Assembly (NCBI GenBank): GCA_902764705.1
Contig: CACWWZ010000011.1
Coordinates: forward strand, 21,798 to 85,797
Reading direction: 5' to 3'
Length of the DNA: 64,000 nt
Origin: an uncultured Prevotellaceae bacterium
Lineage (GTDB): Bacteria > Bacteroidota > Bacteroidia > Bacteroidales > Bacteroidaceae
Below, piece by piece: positions 16,472-25,145 of the stretch. How positions within the stretch are numbered: position 1 is the stretch's first letter; each line of letters opens with the position of its first letter. Under the pieces are notes generated by a model that worked only from the letters and a program-made list of their open reading frames with translations, had not been told where the DNA came from and searched no databases. Position numbers and translations under genes: made by a program.

Positions 16472-17452
16472 ATGCTTCGCAGACTGTTCACCGTTCTGTT
16501 GCTCGTGGTGGTGCTTGGCGTTTCAGCCCAGCAGGTGGTGGTCAATCGTCAGCACCACTTCCGTAAGACCGTTCCGGCAGGCAACTATAGCGGCATCTGC
16601 TGGCTCGGTGGCAATCGCTATGCTGTTGTCGACGACAAGTCGCCTACGGCTGGCTTCCGTCCGTTAACCATACAGATAGACTCCCTGACGGGCGACATCC
16701 TTTCCGTGCGTGCCGACAGTTTTATCACCAGCCATCAGCCTAACCGCGACGAGGAGGGCATCTGCTACGTTCCGCACACCAACACCGTGCTTGTCAGTAG
16801 CGAGAGCGACGGACAAATCATTGAATACACCCTCGACGGACAGCTCACCGGGCGCCGGCTCAACATACCCGAAGTTTTTGCCGACATCTACAGTAACCGT
16901 GGCTTCGAGGCACTCACCTACAATGCCGTCACCCGTCAGTTTTGGACCACTACCGAGAATTCACTGAAGTGCGACGGTCAGAAGCCCAACATCCGCCGCG
17001 CCATTACCAACCGCCTACGACTGCAGAGCTTCGGCGACAATCTGCAACCGCTCTATCAGTATTGGTACGTCACCGACACCCTTACTGCCGATAGTTCTGA
17101 GGGTAAGTGTACGCTCGGTGTCAGTGGCTTGGCAGCCCTTGACGACGGGCGTATCGTCGTCCTTGAACGTCTGGTACATAAAACCTCTACCGGCATCGGC
17201 TCCCACGTCCGTGTCCGTCTTTATCTGGTCTCGCCCGCCGACCATCAGCCCGGTGCGGAACTCCCCAAACAACTGCTTGCCGACTTCCGCACTGCCGTCA
17301 ACCTCACACGGCGCAACTTCGCTAACTACGAAGGCCTCTGTGCCGGTCCCCGCTTGGCCGATGGCCGCCAGGTTCTCCTCCTCGTTGCCGACTCGCAAAA
17401 CCAGTATAAAGGCCTCCTCCGCGATTGGTTTAGGACCATTGTCCTACCATAG
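16472..17452 (+). CDS. Secreted phytase-like esterase-fold protein
   Basis: From the ATG at 16472 (a GTG at 16463 would add three residues), 326 residues with a signal peptide ending VSAQQ. The body matches the layout of the phytase-like beta-propeller family (PF13449 type): NYSGICWLGGNRYAVVDD near the N-terminus, NRDEEGICYVP, the NRGFEALTYN block, a GVSGLAALDDGRIVVLER repeat and a C-terminal NYEGLCAGP. Substrates for this family are mostly unproven. It has no promoter of its own that I can see and is probably read through from the kinase-like gene. Confidence 0.72.
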   Translation: MLRRLFTVLLLVVVLGVSAQQVVVNRQHHFRKTVPAGNYSGICWLGGNRYAVVDDKSPTAGFRPLTIQIDSLTGDILSVRADSFITSHQPNRDEEGICYVPHTNTVLVSSESDGQIIEYTLDGQLTGRRLNIPEVFADIYSNRGFEALTYNAVTRQFWTTTENSLKCDGQKPNIRRAITNRLRLQSFGDNLQPLYQYWYVTDTLTADSSEGKCTLGVSGLAALDDGRIVVLERLVHKTSTGIGSHVRVRLYLVSPADHQPGAELPKQLLADFRTAVNLTRRNFANYEGLCAGPRLADGRQVLLLVADSQNQYKGLLRDWFRTIVLP

Positions 17453-17490
17453 CCCGCAAGTGCACCCATCAGACCAACTGTCACAAAAAG

Positions 17491-17526
17491 AGGTGGCATT
17501 CCTTTCGTAGAGTGCCACCTTTTTTT
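17491..17526 (+). terminator. Terminator after the phytase-like gene
   Basis: Stem AGGTGGCA / TGCCACCT with a 14-nt loop, followed by six T. Confidence 0.88.
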
Positions 17527-17531
17527 CATTG

Positions 17532-17585
17532 TTTACATCATCGTGGCCGCCCTGTCAGGAGCTGGCGCCGCAACAATGATGTAAA
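17532..17585. repeat. 10-bp perfect inverted repeat with 34-bp GC-rich centre
   Basis: TTTACATCAT at 17532-17541 pairs with ATGATGTAAA at 17576-17585. The segment TTTTTCATTGTTT occurs just before the left arm (about 17522) and again about 25 bp after the right arm (about 17612). It could be a small mobile-element remnant or a structured RNA. Identity unknown. Confidence 0.5.
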
Positions 17586-17644
17586 TAAATTAGTGTTTTC
17601 CATACTCGTGTTTTTCATTGTTTTTACCATTATTTTGCATGACT

Positions 17645-17675
17645 AGCGGCCGTTGCGATAACGACCGCTATTTTT
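17645..17675 (+). terminator. Orphan terminator-like hairpin
   Basis: Stem AGCGGCCGTT / AACGACCGCT (one G-T type mismatch), 5-nt loop, then ATTTTT. No coding gene precedes it after the terminator at 17491, so a short RNA could end here. Confidence 0.5.
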
Positions 17676-17794
17676 CCTGAGATGGCAGGGGACTGGTACC
17701 TGACATACTGATGTCTGATGTATGATGGAAGAGGGTAGATGGCTAAGGTCATTAAATACATTCTTTGTTCTTTTATAGAATTTCTATTATAGAA

Positions 17795-17826
17795 TTTGTA
17801 TAATTGATTTTTTTTGCTTACTTTTG
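17795..17826 (+). promoter_or_regulatory. Promoter of the AAA ATPase, with a palindrome on the -7
   Basis: TTTG at 17795-17798, a 20-bp spacer, TACTTTTG at 17819-17826. The -7 is the left arm of a perfect inverted repeat TACTTTTG-CACC-CAAAAGTA (17819-17838). It overlaps an in-frame upstream start at 17814, so the ATG at 17844 is chosen. Confidence 0.7.
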
Positions 17827-17843
17827 CACCCAAAAGTAGTATT

Positions 17844-18980
17844 ATGGAGAATCCGTTCTATATCACCGGTATCATCCCGGAACCCTATTTCTGTGACAGG
17901 GAGAAAGAAACACAGTGGATTATGCGTACACTTGGAAACAAGGCACACATCCTGCTTACCTCGCCCCGAAGAATGGGCAAGACGCAATTGATACGCCATG
18001 TTTTCGAGCAGCCGTCTATCAAAGATAATTACTATACCTTCTATTCGGATATTTATGCAACAACCAGCCTGCACGAGCTTGTGTTGTTCCTTAGTAAGGA
18101 GATTTACTCTGTATTGGTTCCTAAAGGGAAGAGTGTGTTGAACAAATTTCTGGCGGGACTTCATTCCTTGGCTGGAAGTTTCGGCTATGATCCGGTATCC
18201 AATACGCCTACCTTTAATATCAAATTAGGCGATATCCACGCTCCAGAGTTGACGCTGGAAGAGATTTTTAACTATCTGGAGCAGGCCGATAAGCCTTGTA
18301 TCTTTGCCATAGATGAATTCCAACAAATAGCGAATTATCCTGAGAAAAACGTAGAGGCCTTGCTTCGCACCCATATTCAGAAGTTGAACAACTGCCTGTT
18401 CATCTATGCCGGCAGTAATCGGCATGTTCTTGAGAATATGTTCAACTCTGCAGCCCAACCCTTCTACAACAGCGCAGAGCAGATTTATCTGGACAGCATC
18501 TCCAAGGATGTCTATACGGGTTTCGCAGAAGAACAGTTTATGAATGCCAACCGAAAAATAACGCCTGAAGCAGCAGCTCTTGCCTACGATCTTTTCGAAG
18601 GGCACACCTACTACGTTCACAATGTGCTCCACAACGCATTCGCCTATATAGCCCCCGACAAGGCCATAGATGAATCCGACATTTACAAGATACTTGGTGA
18701 CATCCTAGAGGAGAAAGGCCGTTCATTTGCCTCGGTGATGAACCAGCTCAATTACCAGCAGAAAGAATCGCTGATTGCTATTGCCAAAGAAGGCAAAGCC
18801 AGCGGTGTTACCTCTATCGTCTTTGTGAAGCGGCATGCGTTAAAATCCCCCAGTTCCGTGCAGTATGCCATTGGTGCCCTGCTGGAAAAACAACTCCTGA
18901 CATACACTAATGCGGAACGTACAAAGGTATATAGCGTCGCTGACAAATTCCTGGAAATGTGGATTTGCAAAACATACTGA
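17844..18980 (+). CDS. AAA ATPase of the archaeal/STAND-like ATPase_2 family
   Basis: 378 residues. N-terminal FYITGIIPEPYFCDRE (the fold-entry motif of this family), Walker A SPRRMGKTQL near residue 42, Walker B CIFAIDEFQQI near 153, and a sensor-1-like FIYAGSNRHVLENMF. The C-terminal part (about 270-375) is helical and winged-helix-like. These proteins are widespread, often multicopy, in Bacteroidetes. Proposed roles range from signalling to defence, but none is established for this member. It has its own promoter and terminator and stands alone. Confidence 0.82.
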   Translation: MENPFYITGIIPEPYFCDREKETQWIMRTLGNKAHILLTSPRRMGKTQLIRHVFEQPSIKDNYYTFYSDIYATTSLHELVLFLSKEIYSVLVPKGKSVLNKFLAGLHSLAGSFGYDPVSNTPTFNIKLGDIHAPELTLEEIFNYLEQADKPCIFAIDEFQQIANYPEKNVEALLRTHIQKLNNCLFIYAGSNRHVLENMFNSAAQPFYNSAEQIYLDSISKDVYTGFAEEQFMNANRKITPEAAALAYDLFEGHTYYVHNVLHNAFAYIAPDKAIDESDIYKILGDILEEKGRSFASVMNQLNYQQKESLIAIAKEGKASGVTSIVFVKRHALKSPSSVQYAIGALLEKQLLTYTNAERTKVYSVADKFLEMWICKTY

Positions 18981-19024
18981 TGGAAGACGAAGGACGGGAA
19001 TATTCCCAAATAATGCTAAATCTT

Positions 19025-19057
19025 TCTCGCAGATGGTCTCTGTCTGCGAGATTTTTT
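19025..19057 (+). terminator. Terminator after the AAA ATPase
   Basis: Stem TCTCGCAGA / TCTGCGAGA, loop of 9 nt, then six T. It is immediately followed by the next promoter. Confidence 0.88.
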
Positions 19058-19058
19058 G

Positions 19059-19153
19059 TATTTTTGCAGTGTAACACTGCGAGAACGGGTTGCAGACGAC
19101 TGATTTAGACTAAAAACGCGACTGATTTGAATAAACTAACAAGATGATGGCTT
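19059..19153 (+). promoter_or_regulatory. Promoter and structured leader of the xpt-preA fusion
   Basis: -7 TATTTTTG at 19059-19066. The leader begins with the hairpin GCAGTG-TAA-CACTGC (19066-19080) followed by GAGAA. The same arrangement occurs before ppdK. Further on there is a direct repeat CGACTGATTT (19097-19106 and 19119-19128), then an eight-codon upstream ORF (ATG 19144) that overlaps the main ATG. I do not recognise a purine riboswitch core here. Confidence 0.55.
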
Positions 19154-21247
19154 ATGAAAACATTGATTAATCGCATATTGCAGGACGGCCACTGTCTGGA
19201 CGGCGGCATACTGAAAGTGGACCGTTTTATCAACCACCAGATGGACCCCTACCTGATGAAACAGGTGGCGGTAGAGTTTTTTTCACGCTTTGGCCATTTT
19301 GAACCGACAAAGATAGTGACCGTCGAGGCTTCGGGCATTGCACCGGCAGTGATGCTGGGATATATGATGGAACTTCCGGTAGTGTTTGCCAAGAAGCAGA
19401 AGCCATCGACGATGGGCAATTCTCTGGTTGCAACGGTACACTCGTTTACCAAGGACGTGGACTGCCCGCTCATCATCAGCCGCGAACACTTGAGGTCTGA
19501 CGACCGCGTACTGTTCATAGACGATTTCCTGGCGTATGGCAACACGGGCCTGGCTATTTTGGATCTTTGCCGGCAGGCCGGTGCAGAGTTGGTGGGCATG
19601 GGATTCCTCATAGAGAAAGAGTTCCAAGGCGGTCGCAAGGTCCTGGTGGATGCCGGTGTGGTGCACATCGAGTCGCTGGCCATTGTCGAGTCGTTGGAGA
19701 ACAACCAGATTAAGCTGAAAGATGTGAGGCTGCGCAGGGTGAACATATACGAGGAGGCCAGCCGCTGTTTGCTGTGCCAGGATGCGCCGTGCACCAAGGC
19801 TTGTAAGACGGGCGACCCTGCTCGTGCCATCCGTGCCATCAGGTTTGACAACCACAAACCCGCCCTGCGCTGGGTGAAGGACTGCACCGATGCTGACCTG
19901 GAACGGGCAGAAGAGGCCTGTATCCACTACAACTGGCCTATCCGCATCAAGGAGATGCTGTGCAGCATCAGTAAGGACGATGTGGACCTTGAATGGGGCA
20001 CGGAGAAGGGTGAGGAGTTGAAGGTGAAGGGACCTTCGCTCGATATCGACTTCTGCGGCATACGTTGTGAGAATCCGTTCTTCCTGGCGTCGTCGGCAGT
20101 GTGTACGAACTACGAGATGGTGGCGCGTGCCTTTGAGGCAGGGTGGGCAGGTGTGTTCTACAAGACCATCTGTCTGCAGGAGATCCAGGAGGTGTCGCCG
20201 CGTTTCGACGCCATGCACAACAATGCCACGCACGGCGACTTCTATGGTTTCCGTAACATGGAGCAGTTGAGCGAAAACCCTGTGGAGGAGGACTTCAAGA
20301 TTCTTCACCAACTGAAACAGAACTATCCCACGAAGGTGGTTGTTGCCTCGATCATGGGACAGACCGAGGAAGAGTGGATGCGGCTGGCGAAGATGGCTGA
20401 AGAGGCGGGCTGCGATGCCGTGGAACTGAACTTCTCGTGTCCGCAGATGAAACACAAGGGCATGGGCAGCGACGTGGGTCAGAGCCCTGAGCTGGTGAAA
20501 ACCTATACGGCCTGCGTGAAACAGAGCGTGAAGATTCCCGTCATTCCAAAGATGACACCAAATATCACGCATATCGCGGAACCAGCCGCCGCCTGCGTGG
20601 AGGCCGGTGCCGACGCCATTTCGGCCATCAATACCATTAAGTCGGTGACGATGTCCTTCGACTCGGAGGTGTCAGGACAGCGCACCATCTCCGGTTATTC
20701 GGGCCGTGCCGTCAAGCCCATCGCCCTGCGCCATATTCTGGAATTGGCACAGATGAGAGATGGTTTCAAGATTCAGGATTCAAGTTTAAAGACGGAATTG
20801 AGCGGCATCGGCGGCATAGAGACATGGCGCGACGCCCTGGAATTCATCCAGCTGGGTTGCAGCAACGTGCAGGTGTGTACCTCCGTCATGCAGTACGGCT
20901 ATCGAATCATTGACGACCTGATACTGGGTCTGCAGCGCTATATGGCCAAGCGCGGTGTCTCTGAGTTGAAGGCACTGGTGGGCGAGCGGTTGGAGAAATT
21001 CCTGAATCCGGACCATCTGGACCGCGACACCATCATTTACCCGAAGTTCGACAAGGAGCAGTGTATCGGCTGTGGCCGCTGTGAGGTGTCGTGCAGCGAC
21101 GGCGGTCATCAGGCCATCGTCTTCGACCATGAAACCCGCCGCCCGCGTCTGGTAGGCACCAAGTGCGTCGGCTGTCACCTCTGTCGCCTCGTCTGTCCGA
21201 CAGGTGCTATCGGTGTCACCAAACGAGTTGAGAAGAAAAATAAATAG
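19154..21247 (+). CDS. Xanthine phosphoribosyltransferase - dihydropyrimidine dehydrogenase (PreA) fusion
   Basis: One uninterrupted 697-codon frame. Residues 1-190 are a complete Xpt: [28 protein letters not shown], and the PRPP loop [14 protein letters not shown] near 120. Residues 195-290 carry a Cys-rich Fe-S segment ([13 protein letters not shown] from Cys205) like the N-terminal cluster domain of dihydropyrimidine dehydrogenase. Residues 295-610 are the FMN barrel of PreA, with active-site Cys in NFSCPQ near 429 and [12 protein letters not shown]. Residues 630-690 hold two ferredoxin CxxCxxC motifs. Expected activities are purine base salvage (xanthine + PRPP) and reduction of uracil/thymine; PreT, the flavin partner, is not in the window. 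A 7-bp repeat (20765-20792) encodes an extra loop before the SGIGGI motif. Confidence 0.85.
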   Translation: MKTLINRILQDGHCLDGGILKVDRFINHQMDPYLMKQVAVEFFSRFGHFEPTKIVTVEASGIAPAVMLGYMMELPVVFAKKQKPSTMGNSLVATVHSFTKDVDCPLIISREHLRSDDRVLFIDDFLAYGNTGLAILDLCRQAGAELVGMGFLIEKEFQGGRKVLVDAGVVHIESLAIVESLENNQIKLKDVRLRRVNIYEEASRCLLCQDAPCTKACKTGDPARAIRAIRFDNHKPALRWVKDCTDADLERAEEACIHYNWPIRIKEMLCSISKDDVDLEWGTEKGEELKVKGPSLDIDFCGIRCENPFFLASSAVCTNYEMVARAFEAGWAGVFYKTICLQEIQEVSPRFDAMHNNATHGDFYGFRNMEQLSENPVEEDFKILHQLKQNYPTKVVVASIMGQTEEEWMRLAKMAEEAGCDAVELNFSCPQMKHKGMGSDVGQSPELVKTYTACVKQSVKIPVIPKMTPNITHIAEPAAACVEAGADAISAINTIKSVTMSFDSEVSGQRTISGYSGRAVKPIALRHILELAQMRDGFKIQDSSLKTELSGIGGIETWRDALEFIQLGCSNVQVCTSVMQYGYRIIDDLILGLQRYMAKRGVSELKALVGERLEKFLNPDHLDRDTIIYPKFDKEQCIGCGRCEVSCSDGGHQAIVFDHETRRPRLVGTKCVGCHLCRLVCPTGAIGVTKRVEKKNK
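20765..20792. repeat. 7-bp tandem repeat inside the preA domain
   Basis: Four units of TTCARGA type inside the coding sequence. It encodes about nine residues of Phe/Lys/Ser/Leu/Asp character just before the conserved GIGGI strand, where homologues are shorter. Confidence 0.75.
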
Positions 21248-21311
21248 CGATTTTATGCGCGTAGGCTTGATTTTGTCGGGCTGAGGTAAAAGATTATCGC
21301 CATAATACAAT

Positions 21312-21347
21312 AAAAAGATGTTTCCCAGCAGAGGAAACATCTTTTTT
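21312..21347. terminator. Bidirectional terminator between xpt-preA and galK
   Basis: Stem AAAAAGATGTTTCC / GGAAACATCTTTTTT with a short loop; it works on either strand between the convergent genes. Confidence 0.88.
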
Positions 21348-21372
21348 GTTGTGTTGACTGATGTCGTTTCGG

Positions 21373-22536
21373 TTAGCAGAGCTTGCGGGAGCCGTCGCCG
21401 ATGACGACGTCATAGACCTTGGGCTCGTGGCCGTACTTGGCATTGAACTTCTCCTTCGCCGTTGCAATGAACTGGCGGTAGAGGTCGTTGCGAACGAGGT
21501 TGATGGTGCAGCCGCCGAAGCCGCCGCCCATGATGCGCGAACCGGTAACACCGCACTCTTTGGCAATGTCGTTAAGGAAGTCGAGCTCTTCGCAGCTGAC
21601 CTCGTAGTCCTTCGACAGGCCTTCGTGGGTCTGATACATCAGTTCACCGACCTTCTCGTAGTCGCCTTCGTTCAAGGCGTCGCAGACAGCCAGCACACGG
21701 TCTTTCTCACCGAGCACGAAGCGGGCGCGCTTGTAGTCTTCCTCGCCAACTTCAGTACGCACTTCGTCAAGCTGTTCCCATGTGCAGTCGCGCAGGGTTT
21801 CGAACTTGCCCTCGGGATGCTTGGCCTGAATGTGCTTCACTACGTTCTCGCAGGAGTTGCGGCGGTCGTTGTAGGGCGAACCTGCCAACTGGTGCTTGAC
21901 AACGCTGTCGAGCAATACGAGGCGATAGCCGTCGGGCTTGAAGGGGAAGTATTCGAACTCGCGGCTACGGCAGTCGAGGCGCATGAGGCAACCAGCCTTG
22001 CCGAAGACGGAGGCGAACTGGTCCATGATGCCGCAGTTGACACCGCAGTAGTTGTGCTCAGTGGCCTGTCCGGCAAGAGCCATATCCCACTGGCTGACCT
22101 TGTTGTCGCCAAAGATGTCGTTCAGACCGCAGGCGAAGCAGCTCTCCATGGCGGCGCTGCTGGACATGCCTGCACCGAGGGGCACGTCGCCGGCGAAGGC
22201 GATGTTGAAACCCTTGACGGGTACACCGAGTTTCTTCATCTCGAGGGCGATACCATAGATGTAGCGAGCCCACGACGCACGGGGACCGGCGGGGTCGTTG
22301 AGGTGGAAGTCCACACGGTCCTTCAGGTCGATGGCATAGGCCATCACGGTGTCTTCCGTGCCGTTGGCGCGCATTTCGGCCATGATGCCTTTATCGACTG
22401 CGCCGGGGAACACGAAACCACCGTTGTAGTCAGTGTGCTCGCCAATGAGGTTGATACGTCCGGGAGATGCATATACATTGCCGGTCTTTCCATCAAAGTG
22501 CTTGATGAAACGGCTTCTTACAAAATCAATTTCCAT
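21373..22536 (-). CDS. galK: Galactokinase
   Basis: 387 residues. It phosphorylates galactose at C1 with ATP (Leloir pathway). The GHMP-kinase motifs are all present: the sugar-binding PGRINLIGEHTDYNGG near residue 27, the ATP loop VPLGAGMSSSAAME near 120, and the C-terminal GSRIMGGGFGGCTIN. A second ATG one codon upstream (22539) is equally possible. Last gene of galM-transporter-galK. Confidence 0.96.
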   Translation of the reverse strand: MEIDFVRSRFIKHFDGKTGNVYASPGRINLIGEHTDYNGGFVFPGAVDKGIMAEMRANGTEDTVMAYAIDLKDRVDFHLNDPAGPRASWARYIYGIALEMKKLGVPVKGFNIAFAGDVPLGAGMSSSAAMESCFACGLNDIFGDNKVSQWDMALAGQATEHNYCGVNCGIMDQFASVFGKAGCLMRLDCRSREFEYFPFKPDGYRLVLLDSVVKHQLAGSPYNDRRNSCENVVKHIQAKHPEGKFETLRDCTWEQLDEVRTEVGEEDYKRARFVLGEKDRVLAVCDALNEGDYEKVGELMYQTHEGLSKDYEVSCEELDFLNDIAKECGVTGSRIMGGGFGGCTINLVRNDLYRQFIATAKEKFNAKYGHEPKVYDVVIGDGSRKLC

Positions 22537-22551
22537 CATAAGGTCTATAAT

Positions 22552-22586
22552 CTTTAAACTTTAAACTTTCAACTTTAAACTTTCAA
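22552..22586. repeat. 7-bp tandem repeat between the transporter gene and galK
   Basis: Five units of CTTTMAA, ending 1 bp before the transporter stop codon (22588-22590, minus strand). Confidence 0.9.
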
Positions 22587-22587
22587 C

Positions 22588-23910
22588 TTATTCCACGGGG
22601 ATATCCTTGTTGACGTTCTTGCAGCCAAGGAGGGCGTAATAGAACATGTAGGCCATGGCGAGCAGATAGATGAAGTAGCTCGGCATGTAGCCCATGATAT
22701 CGGCAAAGAAATTCTGTACGACGGGGAGCACGCCACCACCAACAACCATCATCATGAAGATACCGGAAGCCTGTGCGGTGTATTTGCCCAGTCCCTCGGT
22801 AGCGAGGTTGAAGATGGATGCCCACATGACCGATGTGCAGAGTCCGCAGAGCACGAGCAGAATGGCACTCAGTGGTACGGTTGTCATCTCAACGGAACCT
22901 TCGAGGATCTTCACCAATGGCATGGTAGCCGTTACGCTCTTCGGAGTGAAAATGGCAGCGATGATGAGCACCATACCCACAAAAGTGCAGAATAGCATCA
23001 TCTGGCGAGAAGAAATCTTGCCGCCGACGGCGCTGCCAATCATACGACCTACAAGCATCAGCAACCAGTACATGGCAGCCACGGCACCACCGATGGTGGC
23101 GGCGTTAAGCACAGCCTCGGGATTCACCCAGGCGCCGTTAGCCGTTGTGTCGGACAGATAGAAGTTCAGACCGCCAGGGATACCGACCTCGACGCCTACA
23201 TAGACGAAGATGGCAATGACGCCCAACAGACAGTGGCGGAATGACCATGGTGAGTGCTCGAACTTAGTCTCGGCAGTGACCTTGCCCAACTCCGGATCCT
23301 GAATGGGGATGAATGTAAGGATAATGAAGGCTGCAGCAAAGACGGTCATGGCGATATACATCACCAGATTGACGTCGGCCATTTGCGTCGATGCCGTCAC
23401 GGTGCCGATGAGTGCACCGACGAGCATGGGTGTCATAGTGCCCGACAGCGAGTTCAGCGTGCCGCCGATCATGTTTAGCTGGTTACCGCGGTTACCACCG
23501 CCACCCAGCAGGTTGAGCATGGGATTGACGACGGTGTTAAGAATACAAACGGAGAAACCCGACACGAAGGCGCCGAACAGATAGATGCAGAATCCGGGGA
23601 TGCCTCCAGAGAATCCGGAAAGGAACTGGATGAGCACACCGATGAAACCTACGGCAATACCGATGAGTGCGGTCTTCTTGTAGCCGACCTTAGTTAGCAT
23701 CTTACCTGCGGGAATACCCATGAACAGGTAAGCAAAGAAGTTCATGAAGTTACCCATGATACCCAATACGTTGGAGCCGCCGATTTCAGGCTGGTTCTTC
23801 CAAATCACACCAATGGGTGCGCCAAGGTTCGTAACGAACGAAATCATGGCGTAAAGAAACATCATAGTCACAATGGCTATGATGCTTCCGTTTTTCTGTT
23901 GATTACTCAT
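22588..23910 (-). CDS. Glucose/galactose MFS transporter (GluP/FucP type)
   Basis: 440 residues, about 12 membrane helices. The N-terminus has MMFLYAMISFVTNL, and the loop between helices 2 and 3 carries PAGKMLTKVGYKK, a family-specific version of the MFS motif. These proton-coupled symporters import glucose and galactose across the inner membrane. It lies between galM (35 bp upstream) and galK, the normal Bacteroidetes order for galactose use, so galactose is the likely substrate. Confidence 0.88.
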   Translation of the reverse strand: MSNQQKNGSIIAIVTMMFLYAMISFVTNLGAPIGVIWKNQPEIGGSNVLGIMGNFMNFFAYLFMGIPAGKMLTKVGYKKTALIGIAVGFIGVLIQFLSGFSGGIPGFCIYLFGAFVSGFSVCILNTVVNPMLNLLGGGGNRGNQLNMIGGTLNSLSGTMTPMLVGALIGTVTASTQMADVNLVMYIAMTVFAAAFIILTFIPIQDPELGKVTAETKFEHSPWSFRHCLLGVIAIFVYVGVEVGIPGGLNFYLSDTTANGAWVNPEAVLNAATIGGAVAAMYWLLMLVGRMIGSAVGGKISSRQMMLFCTFVGMVLIIAAIFTPKSVTATMPLVKILEGSVEMTTVPLSAILLVLCGLCTSVMWASIFNLATEGLGKYTAQASGIFMMMVVGGGVLPVVQNFFADIMGYMPSYFIYLLAMAYMFYYALLGCKNVNKDIPVE

Positions 23911-23945
23911 ATTGTAATGAAGTCTAATTAGTTGTCAATGGCTTA

Positions 23946-25037
23946 TTACTCGACAACGCCGAAGCGATAAATGGTCTTATGCTTGTACTGCTGACCGGGA
24001 TTCAGAATCACCGAGGGGAAGTACGGGCGGTTTGGCGTGTCGGGGAAGTGCTGAGTCTCGAGGCAGACTGCGCTGCGGCGGGGGAACGTAGCACCATGAA
24101 CACCCTTGTAGCCAGTGGCGAAGTTAGCGGTGTAGAGCTGCATGCCGGGCTCGGTGGTGTAGCACTCGAGGGTACGGCCGCTCTTGGGCTCGGTAATTCG
24201 GGCAGCAAAACTAAGCTCGCCCTCTTCCTTCTTATTCAATACGTAGTTGTGGTCGAAACCATGACCGAACTTGATCTGCTCGTCATCAGCTTCGATATCC
24301 TTGCCGAAAGCCTTCGGTGTGCGGAAGTCGAAAGGAGTGCCGGCTACCTTCAGGATTTCACCCGTAGGAATAGCGGTGTCGTCGGTGGGCAGATAGAAGT
24401 CGGCATTGATCTCGCAAATCTGATCCTCGATAGTGGGAGTGGGGTTGGCGATGCCAGCCAGTGAGAAGAAGGCATGGTGTGTCAGATTTACGATGGTCTT
24501 CTTGTTGGTGGTAGCCAGATACTCAATCACCAGCTCGTTCTGGTCGGTGAAAGTGAATTCAACCGTTACGTCAAGCTCGCCAGTATAACCTTCTTCTCCA
24601 TAGGAAGATACGCGGTGCAGGGCTAATGAGCGGGGACCCATCTGACGGGCATCCCAAACCTTGCAGTTGAAACCCTTCTTACCGCCGTGCAGGTGGTTGG
24701 GACCATCGTTGAGTGCCAGCTGGTACTCCTTGCCGTTCAGCGTGAACTGACCCTTGCAGATGCGGTTGCCCCAACGACCGATAAGTGTAGACAGGTAGGG
24801 CTCCTGTCCGCTGGTGAGCTGCTCAATGTTGGCGTGTCCCTGAATGACGTTTGCCACGTTGCCATCCTTGTCGGGAACCATGATGGCGCAGATGGCTCCA
24901 CCATAGTTGGAGATAGCTACTTCATAACCCTTACGGTTCTTCAGAATGTAAAGATCCGTCTTCTTACCATTGATTGTTGTCTGGAAATCTTTGCGGTTCA
25001 GACCGCACAAATTCGCTGTTTCTGTTGTGTTTGCCAT
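23946..25037 (-). CDS. galM: Aldose 1-epimerase (galactose mutarotase)
   Basis: 363 residues. It interconverts alpha and beta galactose to feed galactokinase. Key features: NGPNHLHGG-like segment (DGPNHLHGGKKGF), catalytic His in VNLTHHAFFSLAG, and catalytic Glu in CLETQHFPDTPN near the C-terminus. It ends with the family's YKHKTIYRF. First gene of the operon; a promoter-like element sits at 25073-25080. Confidence 0.95.
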   Translation of the reverse strand: MANTTETANLCGLNRKDFQTTINGKKTDLYILKNRKGYEVAISNYGGAICAIMVPDKDGNVANVIQGHANIEQLTSGQEPYLSTLIGRWGNRICKGQFTLNGKEYQLALNDGPNHLHGGKKGFNCKVWDARQMGPRSLALHRVSSYGEEGYTGELDVTVEFTFTDQNELVIEYLATTNKKTIVNLTHHAFFSLAGIANPTPTIEDQICEINADFYLPTDDTAIPTGEILKVAGTPFDFRTPKAFGKDIEADDEQIKFGHGFDHNYVLNKKEEGELSFAARITEPKSGRTLECYTTEPGMQLYTANFATGYKGVHGATFPRRSAVCLETQHFPDTPNRPYFPSVILNPGQQYKHKTIYRFGVVE

Positions 25038-25072
25038 ATCGTTAATGTTTTAAGTTACTTGATTCTAACATG

Positions 25073-25080
25073 CAAAGTAA
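25073..25080 (-). promoter_or_regulatory. Probable galM operon -7 element
   Basis: On the minus strand TTACTTTG, one change from TANNTTTG, 35 bp before the galM ATG. Confidence 0.45.
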
Positions 25081-25112
25081 CAGAAAATAAACGAGAATGG
25101 CAAATGAAATCG

Positions 25113-25129
25113 CGTAAAAAACGTTTACG
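25113..25129. promoter_or_regulatory. Inverted repeat CGTAAA-N5-TTTACG upstream of galM
   Basis: A perfect 6-bp inverted repeat about 40 bp upstream of the galM -7. It contains AACGTTTACG, also found upstream of uxaC, and is operator-like in form. Confidence 0.45.
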
Positions 25130-25145
25130 AGAGTGTTAAAAACTT

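Larger units (their letters stand above)
17453..17843. other. 391-bp intergenic region with structured DNA
   Basis: It contains the terminator at 17491, the inverted repeat at 17532-17585, a second, gene-less terminator-like hairpin at 17645-17675, and the promoter of the AAA ATPase at 17795-17826. No protein-coding gene is credible here. Confidence 0.7.

Noticed and set aside
19059-19153. Purine riboswitch upstream of xpt
   Set aside because: The leader is short (about 87 nt) and shows a simple start hairpin and a direct repeat, without a visible three-way-junction purine core.
19283-20572. 429-codon minus-strand ORF opposite xpt-preA
   Set aside because: It is antisense to clear Xpt and PreA motifs, its translation has no recognisable domain, and it reflects codon bias on the plus strand.
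21361-22557. 398-codon plus-strand ORF opposite galK
   Set aside because: Antisense to galactokinase motifs and crosses the 7-bp repeat; no promoter.
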